DNA from: Chiridota heheva
Taxonomy: Eukaryota; Echinodermata; Holothuroidea; Apodida; Chiridotidae
Reading direction: 5' to 3'
NCBI GenBank assembly: GCA_020152595.1
Contig: JAIGNY010003789.1
Coordinates: forward strand, 367,001 to 431,000
DNA: 64,000 bases
Shown here: positions 27,501-39,500 of the stretch, one piece after another
Layout: each line of letters begins with the position of its first letter
Position numbering within the stretch: the first letter of the stretch is position 1
Notes under the pieces: generated by a model
The model's input: the letters and a program-made list of their open reading frames with translations, nothing else
Told to the model about the DNA's origin: nothing
Database searches by the model: none
Program-made: the position numbers and the translations under genes

Positions 27501-30500
27501 TTAACACAATCAAGATCTTATCTATATAACCTTCTACATGCCATCTTGCAATGACAATTAATCACCCATGGACAATCACAAACTTTACTCAAGTTTTCAT
27601 AGGTTGAGCTTCTGCATCAGTGATGTCCTGGTTTATTTGGGAAAGACCATGAATTATTTAGTTTCTTAGCTACATCTGGATCAAGTAACTGTGACTGATT
27701 CTAGAGCACGACCAAATATGTTTTGTTGAATTCAGTTGCTTTCCTTGAATTTCATAGAAAATGTTATTAGAAAAGGTAGAGTTATTCCACTGATGACATA
27801 AGTTAGCATAGTTCCATGCTAATTAGTCTGTGAAATGTAAAAATAAAGTGGTAAAATAGACAAACATTAGTTGATTCTAAATTTTTACATGAATTTTAGT
27901 AGACTTTGAAAAGTTGTTGCTATTGTTGTTTAGTCTTTGAGGTGATTCCTTTATCTTTGGACAAAAACAAAAAAACAATTATAAAATAATTTAACTTCTC
28001 TTTCTGTTTTGAACTACGTTCTGCTTCGCCACCTTGCAAGGTTGACATTAGTGAGGAGGTTGGGGGATTTCCCCTCTTAGATTGGAATTCCCCTTTAAAT
28101 CAATTACAAAGGGGGAATTTGCCGTTGCTTTAGTGGTGTCGTATTCAGCAATTACGCCAATCATCGTATTTGTATAAATCCAATAGTTGGGGGTAATTTG
28201 TGTAACTCAGTCCGTACATTTTGTTCAGTTGTTTCACCTCGGACCGCTTACACTACCGTTTAATAAAACATCAGAAACAGATCCAATACTGTTCAGTAAT
28301 TTATTTCACGACACTGAAATGCACTTTTCCACACTTAATATATGCACAAGCTCTGACTCAAAGACATTTATTGGTTTATTACCTATTAACTGATGATGTG
28401 TATGATATGACTCTCGATGTGTATGATATATCTCTGACTTCTGTTTTTCCTCAGAAAGTCTCGGATCAGAATTGTGATATTTTCCCTTTCTGCACAATCC
28501 GGATTAACCAATCTGTCAATAACTTTCGAAAACCTATCTCACTATTCATAAGCTATTCTCAACCAATCGAGAGTTGCATCCTGATGAATATTCATTATTG
28601 TTCAAGATTTTGGTAAAATCCCTCGTCTCACCAAAAACAAAAATAATAAATGAAAATTGACTGAATTATGGCTCTGGGTAATTGTTTATCTTTCAAAACT
28701 CATCAAATTTCAAGATCAAAGGACCGACATATGCAGTGATTTCAAAAGAATTTAAAAACTCACTGTCGTCAAAAAAAAAACACCTTTTGTTGCTTTATTG
28801 TGTGTGCTGTATATACGACAGTAGATATAATTTAAACCATAGATTATGTGGTCAAAACTAATAATTCCTTAAATTTTGATTCGTTTTGCCACCGTGTACT
28901 CTTTTTTTCTACAGCCTGATGTGTTTTTAACACCTTCTTTTTTCTTCAAGTTATTGACCTTTCTGGCACTAAAAAGCTTTGCTCTTGATATGCTAAGATA
29001 TCTAATCAATCAATCAAATCAATCATTAAATTGATGTATTCTTCCTCATCTGTAGATCACCGACACGATCAAACAAGGGATCGAGCAGCCCGAAGGCCAG
29101 AATGACCTGCGGAGGATGCAATTGAGAGAGCTCGCACGACTCAATGGGACGCTCAGGGATGAAGACATGTTGAGGTAGGAATTGACTCTTTTGGTTGTCG
29201 TAGAAGTATTCAGTGCAATGCAATATATCAAGTAATGATATACTATGATATTATGCAATGTAATTCACCTGTATCCCACACCTCACCAATGTGGGAATAA
29301 TTCAGGGAGAGGGAGTGAAGATCTTGTATCTCCTCCACACGTCAAATGTTGGTCCAAATGCTCCTTACTGGTAGCATCAATGACAGACTGAAAGAGCATT
29401 CCAAACAGAGATCGCGTTAACGACAAATTTGTCGTATATTACTCCATGGCTGAAATTTCTTACGACACAGGTTGTACCTGCGTCGTAAGATTTAGATACA
29501 GCATGTGGAATTTACGCCAGTTTTTCATTAACATAACTAAAATCATGAACATCTTACCTCTCTGATGCGATTCAAAGTTTTATTTCACACAAAAATGTTT
29601 TTTAATTACTCATAAACAAAATAATAATGTCACAACTACGAGACTAAAGGCCGAATGATTCAACATGCCCGTAGTGCTGCCATAAACATATATAGGCTAG
29701 TACATAAGCCCTATGCATGATGTACGTACACTGTACAGTGTATGTGAAAGTTTTGATGTTGTTTTGAATGTCAGGCTGTCAATTGTCAACGATATTATTA
29801 GCTAGGATTTAACTTCCCTCCTGCATTGTGTTGATCTTGTATCTGTGAAGTGATCAGTCTGCAAGTCAAGTTACTATACTGTAAAGAAGTAGGCGTGTTC
29901 AAGATCTGAATAGTATACTATCGTTGACAATTGGTAAAAGTTCACTAAAACCTCATGAAAGTTGGGATACAATAAACAAAAGTATTTTCTAGTTTATTTT
30001 GGGATTGTTAACCCAAATTTCATGACTCAACAATCAGCATTATACAAGGATTTGGTATGAACTTTTTCGTAATATTTTTCATGATAATGATAGTCCGATT
30101 TTGTAATGTTTTTGGTATTTTAAGCGCAATTTTTATTCACTTTAGCGAGGCAGGCCTACACAAGTGTGTTGTGTTAACAATTACTTGCATGCTTTGCTAG
30201 CGCGCAATGCCCTGTACATTACGCAATGCTCTGTACATACGACGGCAAATCGACAAAATACGCCAAACTTCAAGGGCTTGTCGTAAGCAAATACGCCAGG
30301 CAAAAAATTATAAGGCAACCTCTGATTCCAAATAATATCTCCGTATATTCAGTCTTGAATTCTTGAAACAAAGTTTCATAGAATGACCTCTGATGAACAA
30401 AATGTCACTCAAATCAAACTGTGTTGACTCTCATAACCTTCGAAATCTTAAAAACCTCTATCAGCAGACCTGTCAGCCTACAAACTTGTAAGCCAGAAGA

Positions 30501-33500
30501 TTTTTATAAAAAAAACCTGGATATTGGTACCTCAAACCTGGAAATTTACAATTTGTTACACAGTACATCTAAAAAATCTCAAATGATAACATTCCAACAA
30601 GTTATGGAAGATTTGTGTAGCTTGTATAAAATACATCAGGGTAGGTGGTGGGGTAGTTCTTTTATAAGAATTGGAAGATTTGTGTAGCGTGTATGAAATA
30701 CGTCAGGGTAGGTGGTGGCATAGTTTCTTTATAAGAAATGGAAGATTTGTGTAGCTTGTATGAAATACGTCAGGGTAGGTGGTGGCATAGTTTCTTTATA
30801 AGAAATGGAAGATTTGTGTAGCGTGTATGAAATACGTCAGGGTAGGTGGTGGCATAGTTTCTTTATAAGAAATGGAAGATTTGTGTAGCTTGTATGAAAT
30901 ACATCAGGGTAAGGTGGTGGCGTAGTACCTTTATAAGAAATGGAAGATTTGTGTAGCTTGTATGAAATACATCAGGGTGGTGGTGGGGTAGTTCTTTTAT
31001 AAGAATTAGAAGATTTGTGTAGCGTGTATGAAATACATCAGGGTAGGTGGTGGCGTACTTCCTTTATGAAAAATAAAAGATTTTCAGCAATTTTGTAAAT
31101 ACCTTGTGGGCATACAGACAAAACACTGTACTATCCTTATGGGACTCCAAATTGTTAATTAACTCAGTGAAATCAAACTGTAGAACTTTGGACGGCTAAC
31201 AAGTGAGGAAAAATCAGAAAGCAAGAACCATCCTAGTAAATCTCCTCTGGAATTTCACTAATTTATTAAATGTCACTTTTTAGGTATGCGCCCCAAAACT
31301 TGAATAGCGAATTCCAAATGGGGTCCAACAAGAGATTTGTAAAGCTTTAGCATTAACACGGTTTCAGTTATATTAAAAGTTCTGTATATCATTCCCAGAA
31401 TTCTGTATTCTCCTTTAACACATGCAACAACCTGGGCATTAACTTTATGTGAACATCCCTCTCTGCTTCTTACCCCTTTTTTTATACAACTTATTTCCTC
31501 TAAAATGTTCACTTCTTTCCATTCTTTCCTCCTTTTCCAATCATCTCTTCCTAACCTTTGCATCTTAATTATTTGACACCCTCTTGGCATGTTTGACTCT
31601 GACTGTCGCGGTGCTGTAAACCTCATCAAACCAAACCAAACCTGAAACAATAACACCAAGACATTGGTGCTATTGTTTATACATTAATGTAATGTGACTG
31701 TATATTGTTTATTATTATGTATATGTTGAGAAAGCTAAGATAAATCTTGTTGAATTGAATATAGTAATATGATATGATATGTAAAAGAATATAATAAAAA
31801 GCAATATGTTATACCTTACTTGATGTAATAAATACACGGAAATAGAATTGTGCCACTGTTTATTGCCTTCCTAATAAGCGCCCATACTCAGAAGTCGTGC
31901 ACAGTACTGTTCGAAGTGCACATGCTCTGTTAATATAAAGGGAACTGGTTCTCGTCCTACAATAACCGCCACAAACCCATCACGATTGTCACCTGAAAAA
32001 TAAGCAAGTTAATCAAGTCACAAAACTAAGTCTTCAAATTACCTATTTGGCTAAAAACAATTGTCAAAACTAATGATCCATAATTCAACGTGTGTTATTG
32101 AATCAAAGGGGAAGGTATCCCCATTTAATTTCTGCGAATTTCCACTCTGCGATTCAGCCTAGCGTACCAAAAAAAGACATTAAACATCAGAGCCAGGTAG
32201 CAGCATTTATTATGCATTGATGTTGGGATATGTTATTAATAGCCATAAAGAAATAACAATAATGTCGGGTGGGCACTTATTACAGCATTGGCGCTTATTA
32301 CATGGAATTCGATAATATAAAATGACGTGATACATTGTGATGTTACTATATTATAAAATGTGATATATAATATAATATAATAATAAATAATACATAATGT
32401 ATAATACATTATTATGCAATACATGACAATATATTACAAAATATGTTTTTCAAAAGGTATCACTTATAGATTAAGAAACTATATTTGGATACATAGAAAT
32501 TCCTCATTGTCACACATAATATGACAGGAAGTGTTGAGGGGATTCCCACAATGCTTAAAAGAATTATGCAAAAGAATCTCCCCTCAGGCATCCACAATGA
32601 ACAGAAATTCCACTGGGCTGGGATATATGAATTTGTGATTTAAATGTTGCCAGTGGCATTTTTTTTTTTTATACATTGCAAATTTTGCTAAAAACTAAGT
32701 GCAATGCAAATTTTGCTGAAAACTAAGTGCAATGCAAATTTGGCTGAAAATTAAGTTGTCGGTCTTGGGATTTCAAGTAGATATCATGTTTGTCCGGATA
32801 AGAACTTTGGTTGTCTTGGGCAAACCCTACATCCTGTGTGCAAGAATGGTGAAAAAACAAATAATAGTTGTGTTAAAGGAGACATTAAGTCTGGCATAAT
32901 CCTTATTTCATATGATAGAATTAAAAATAACAAATTTTTCTGACCGAGCTTCATACCCTTTTAAGCAATCTAACACAGTTTTTATGATTATTAGAAACTT
33001 AATTCTACTTCTAAATAGTACTATGGGAGTTGCCATTTTTATTTCAAAATATGCAGATTATGATGTCATCAGAGAAATTTTGTCATGCACAATATTTCAA
33101 TACAGAATGGAACAAAGTGTCATCTTCAAACATGAATAACACGAGATAGGAATAAGATTTTGACTTGCTGTGTTTGGCAGTTGGTTAAGATTTGTATCCT
33201 CTATCATATGAAATAATGATTGTATCAGACTTTATGTCTCCTTTTATGACACAGCTTTGTTAGTTGTGTTGAAGGAATATTCCCATAGATTTTTATGTTC
33301 ATCTATATGATAGAGGACTATGAAAGAAACAATTTGGTGAAGAAAAAAATGTTCATATTGTTTCGTGTTTAGGAGTTATTGCTTTCACATGAAGCAATAT
33401 CTTTCCATAGGAGAAATGGTCATCAATCATTCACAGTTAATGCACATTTATTACCTCAGGCATTATGATACACAGCTATTTTTATCACCATTTTGAAAAC

Positions 33501-36500
33501 AAACTTCTCCCACTAAGACACCTAACACGGTTGAGTGATTTTAATCACAAAAGTGTCTTGAATATTCAGCTTTAGCTTTGTGTAATCTTATACACACAAT
33601 GCCTTGGGCTACTTGGCTGTGGCGTGCATCGGAATGGCAGATAAACAAACATTGTTTTGAGTGGAAACACAACACACTGACAAGGAAGTCAGGTTGGTAA
33701 TTGTCATACCTGAGTTTTCAGGGTTAACTCCGGCGGGTAGGCTTAAAAAGAAACTATTCGGCATGAAAGATGGTGCAAGTGTGTTGAAAAGTGACCTCAT
33801 TTTTAAACCAAATTGTTTCTTTAATAATCCTGTATCATATATATGACAATGAAAATTCACGCGAACATTCCTTTAATGGTGTGGTAGATGCAGGCTTGTT
33901 AGTTATGTTAATGATGTGATAGACATAGGGACGTATGAAGTTCAAAATCATAAGGGAGGCAAATTTGTGTATAGAAAACCATTCTACCCACAATTTTCTC
34001 CAAAGATAATGCAGATTTTCTATCTTTTGTATCTTTGTAATCTACAATGTATCAACTATTTAAACATTTGACCCCTGTGACCCCCTCTTAAATGAATAAA
34101 TAACTGAGCACAAAATACAACCTACCCATCCCTGGACATAATTTCACTCTACTTCTTATTTTAAAAGATAATTGCTGATCCAAGACCATGCATTTCTTTG
34201 AAAATGTATTGCCTCTTTCTAAATTATCAGAAACACTTTGTGTTACTTATTGAGATGGGGTATGAGATGCAGGGTTCTAGCTAGACAAGATTGAGTGCCG
34301 GGCTCCAGTGACATTTAGTGGCATGCCCAGGGTGACCTTCTAGACCCCCCTCCCATGAAGAACTCTTCAATTTTAGTCCCCTTCTATCGACAAAACAACG
34401 AAAAAGATTTTTTTTTAAATTTTATTTATTGGAAACTCTTTTCTCAAATCATCTCAATTCCTATTGTTATTCATCTTGCCAAAAATTTTTACCGCTTTTA
34501 TTTTCGTCCCAGTATCGTTTGACGAAAGCCATACATTATAATAATTATTTCCAAGTTAACTAGCGGCACGTGTTTCTATGAAGTACGCAACAACTTTTGT
34601 CGATATTAAATCCCCCACAAATCCCAAGAATATAGATCAGTTCGTTATAACATTAAGTGCTTATGGGGTTTATAAAAAATGTGATAGGTTACTTACAATT
34701 GGACCGGTCTATATGTACGCTTTGGGCCCTTGGTGGTGTAATGTTTACTTTGTTCAATTTTTTTTGTATGGTAAGTGATGGACTTGGCAAGCTGCCAGCA
34801 GTAATTCACAAGGATTAAAATGTGAATCTGAACTGTGTGCAAGTGAGTATGTTTATTTATGTAGGTGACATGTATGGGTGATTTATGATAACATGTACTT
34901 CAAATACATTAAATTTCTATATAGTTCAGTTTTGATCGAAATTTATTGTGTGTAGTGTGTGTTCTGTTTTGTGTGTAATCATAGAGCGCGATTAAAAGAT
35001 GTTTAAACAATTAATTAACTGAATTGAACTTTTGAGTGCTGGGCGGAAGAGTGAATCTTAGAGCCGAGTACAGGGTGGGAATTGCGAGTCCTGGGCGGCC
35101 CGCCCACCGTAGCTAGAACCCTGATGAGATGCACTTCACAAGAACATGCTTTGCCCATCTGCTCATGTACCGTACATTCTGAATTTTTATTTGATACAAA
35201 TGCTACATTGGATCTGTAATTATGACATCACACTTAACACTGAAAGCTCACTTTTCAGCTAACAGGTGAAATCTTTGAAATGCAGCAAAAAACGGAACAA
35301 TGTCAACAAATATCAAAATGTTTTTTTTTCTTTATCGCTTTGTTTTTTGATAGTAATCAACAATATAAATGGAAATTCACAGAAAACTTCTTGAAACTCC
35401 ACCAGCCAAACCCAATTTTGAAATGTATCTTATTGATTATTGGCTAATATGTTTTTGTGTTTGCATGTTACAGATGCTCAAATTGCGGTGCTACCGAACA
35501 TCGAACTTGGCAGTGTCCGGAGAAGCAAAATGTGACCGGCGCCATCTTTTGCACGATTTGCGGAGGCACCGGTCATGTGACTGCTGATTGTCGACAGAAG
35601 GCAAACATTCAAACTCCATTTAATCAGAATTCTGCCCCTCCTGCTGTTGGCGGCAATACAGTGGAAAGGGCGAAGATGGATTCAGAGGTTTGGCAATATA
35701 TGGATGTTTCATTTTATTTATTTAGTTTTTCACGTCATCTACATACAAGTATATACACCAATGAATGGAAAGAAAAAAACATTCTAAACAAGTGAAAATC
35801 TTAAGTAAACAAGTAAAGCACTCCCTATTTATTCTTAACAAGTGTAATTGTGCTGGGCATTAAGTGTATCTCCTATTTATTCTTAATTAACAAGTGTAAT
35901 TGTGCTGGGCATTAAGTGTATCTCCTATTTATTCTGAATTATTAACAAGTGTAATTGTGCTGGGCATTAAGTATATCTCCTATTTATTCTGAATTATTAA
36001 CAAGTGTAATTGTGCTGAGCATTAAGTGTATTTCCTATTAATTGTGCATTATTAACAAGTGTAATTGTGCTGAGCATTAAGTGTATCTCCTATTTATATA
36101 AATTATTAACAAGTGTAATTGTGCTGGGCATTAAGTGTATCTCCTATTTATTCTGAATTGTTAACAAGTGTAATTGTGCTGGGCATTAGGTGTATCTCCT
36201 ATTTATTCTGAATTATTAACAAGTGTAACTGTGCTGGGCATTAGGTGTATCTCCTATTCATTCTTAATCATTAACAAGTGTAATTGTGCTGGGCATTAAG
36301 TATATCTCCTATTTATTCTGAATTATTAACAAGTGTAATTGTGCTGGGCATTAAGTGTATATCCTATTTATTCTGAATTATTAACAAGTGTAATTGTGCT
36401 GGACATTAGGTATATCTCCTATTTATTCCGAATTATTGACAAGTGTAATTGTGCTGGGCATTAAGTGTATCTCCTATTTATTCTGAATTATTAACAAGTG

Positions 36501-39500
36501 TAATTGTGCTGGGCATTAAGTGTATCTTTTATTCATGTTATTCTTGTTTCTTATTTTTTGTAAAGCATTTTTGAATATACGTATACTAAAAACACTATAT
36601 AGATAAATTATATTATGTTATTATTAGAGCTGTGAACGTTTAGGGATTTTAGTAAACGTGTACACGCCAAAAAAAGCGAGCGTGTATCGTGTACACGAGT
36701 TTAGTACCGTAATTTTTGGAAATACACCAAAATTGCTCCAAAACTACGAGGCTTAAGTAAAAAAATCGCAACTAGTATGGTAAAAGTACTGACTGCATTG
36801 CCCAAATAGACGCTGAGTTTTGCTTTCCAAATCGTAAAAAGTTTACTTCTACAGTACAAATCATTATTTTTATGGAAAATATGCATGGAAATTCAGTTTA
36901 GAAAGAACAGATAACTTCCTTTCAATGTCATTTAAACTCAACATCACGTAACTTGTTTGTCCTATTCACTACGGCTTTCAAAGTTCTGTGAAAATCTTGC
37001 ATACTGAGGCCTATGATATACCTCGCCGTATAACATTTCAAAACTACGCCACCACCACCAGGAAGTTCTGAAACATTAGTCCTCTCGAAAAAATGGCCGC
37101 CTTCTTTGCGAAGCATGCCGAATTTCAGCTTTGTTAAAACCTTTTTCTGTTTATATATTATGCAATAATTTTTCTTTCTTGCAAAATTTATTTGACTCAT
37201 CAGGTAATATTTACATGTAAATGTACTGATTGTCACGATTCAAATGTTTTTTGGTCGATGAAACGGGCCTTGATTGCGTGGGATTTAAAGCATTATGGCC
37301 TAATGTTAGGCCTATTGTTAGTTTCGCTGTTTACTGCTGCACATTCGCGGTGCATTTTACATGTTAGATTACTCAGTTTTCGGCGAAATCAAAGTGCATA
37401 ATATCCCCATTCATTGGTGATTACTGCGCATTTGTGATTCGCACATTTAAAAAAGATTATGCTAATCGGGTGTACAGTTTGTAAAAAACATTGATTGGAA
37501 TTTTGTCAGCCGAATGTGTGTGTGATTTGAATCATGAATATTAATTTTCAACGGCAAGACACAAGGCCTAGGGCCTATAATGTATGAAAAACGATTACTC
37601 GCAATGAAGTATTTAGTAAACGTTTACAAAATTTGCGAGCGTGTAGCGAGTACACGCTAAACGGTCACAGCTCTAGTTATTATATTAATTGAAAATGTAC
37701 TCATACCTCTTCCGAACCCATTTATGTGTTTGCTTCGCATTGTAAGAAACGTACAGTTTACACAACAGAACATGATGTCAAATAGAACCCATTTATGTGG
37801 TTGCTTTGCATTTGTGATAAACGTACAGTTTACACAACAGAACATGATGTCAAATAGAACCCATTTATGTGGTTGCTTTGCATTTGTGATAAACGTACAG
37901 TTTACACAACAGAACATGATGTCAAATAGAACCCATTTATGTGTTTGCTTTGCATTTGTGATAAACGTACAGTTTACACAACAGAACATGATGTCAAATA
38001 GAACCCATTTATGTGTTTGCTTTGCATTTGTGATAAACGTACAGTTTACACAACAGAACATGATGTCAAATAGAACCCATTTATGTGTTTGCTTTGCATT
38101 TGTGATAAACGTACAGTTTACACAACAGAACATGATGTCAAATAGAACCCATTTATGTGTTTGCTTTGCATTTGTGATAAACGTACAGTTTACACAACAG
38201 AACATGATGTTAAATAGAACCCATTTATGTGTTTGCTTTGCATTTGTGATAAACGTACAGTTTACACAACAGAACATGATGTCAAATAGAACCCATTTAT
38301 GTGTTTGCTTTGCATTTGTGATAAAGGTACAGTTTACACAACAGAACATGATGTCAAATAGAACCCATTTATGTGTTTGCTTTGCATTTGTGATAAACGT
38401 ACAGTTTACACAACAGAACATGATGTCAAATAGAACCCATTTATGTGTTTGCTTTGCATTTGTGATAAACGTACAGTTTACACAACAGAACATGATGTCA
38501 AATAGAACCCATTTATGTGTTTGCTTTGCATTTGTGATAAATGTACAGTTTACACAACAGAACATGATGTCAAATAGAACCCATTTATGTGTTTGCTTTG
38601 CATTTGTGATAAACGTACAGTTTACACAACAGAACATGATGTCAAATAGAACCCATTTATGTGTTTGCTTTGCATTTGTGATAAATGTACAGTTTACACA
38701 ACAGAACATGATGTCAAATAGAACCCATTTATGTGGTTGCTTTGCGTATGTGATAAACGTACAGTGTACACAACAGAACATGATGTCAAATAGAACCCAT
38801 TTATGTGGTTGCTTTGCATTTGTGATAAACGTACAGTGTACACAACAGAACATGATGTCAAATAGAACCCATTTATGTGTTTGCTTTGCATTTGTGATAA
38901 ACGTACAGTTTACACAACAGAACATGATGTCAAATAGAACCCATTTATGTGTTTGCTTTGCATTTGTGATAAACGTACAGTTTACACAACAGAACATGAT
39001 GTCAAATAGAACCCATTTATGTGTTTGCTTTGCATTTGTGATAAACGTACAGTTTTACGACAGAACATGATGTCAAATAGAACCCATTTATGTGTTTGCT
39101 TTGCATTTGTGATAAACGTACAGTTTACACAACAGAACATGATGTCAAATAGAACCCATTTATGTGTTTGCTTTGCATTTGTGATAAATGTACAGTTTAC
39201 ACAACAGAACATGATGTTAGATAGAACCCATTTATGAGTTTGCTTTGCATTTGTGATAAACGTACAGTTTACACAACAGAACATGATGTCAAATAGAACC
39301 CATTTATGTGTTTGCTTTGCATTTGTGATAAACGTACAGTTTACACAACAGAACATGATGTCAAGTAGAACCCATTTATGTGCTTGCTTTGCATTTGTGG
39401 TAAACGTACAGTTTACACAACAGAACATGATGTCAAATAGAACCCATTTATGTGTTTGCTTTGCATTTGTGGTAAAGGTACAGTTTACACAACAGAACAT

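Larger units (their letters stand above)
29270..31642 (-). pseudogene. CR1-like LINE relic, interrupted by a hAT element and a minisatellite
   Basis: The minus strand of 31250-31500 reads the end of a reverse transcriptase: [35 protein letters not shown] and QRRFTRM, the usual KSLVRPHLEYA..W region before the C-terminus. Continuing on the minus strand, 30330-30480 gives [19 protein letters not shown], and 29290-29400 gives [12 protein letters not shown], as in LINE C-termini. The relic is split by the hAT element at 29406-30324 and by a 67-bp array at 30602-31070. Stops and frameshifts are present. A + strand LINE tail overlaps its 5' side. Confidence 0.7.
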
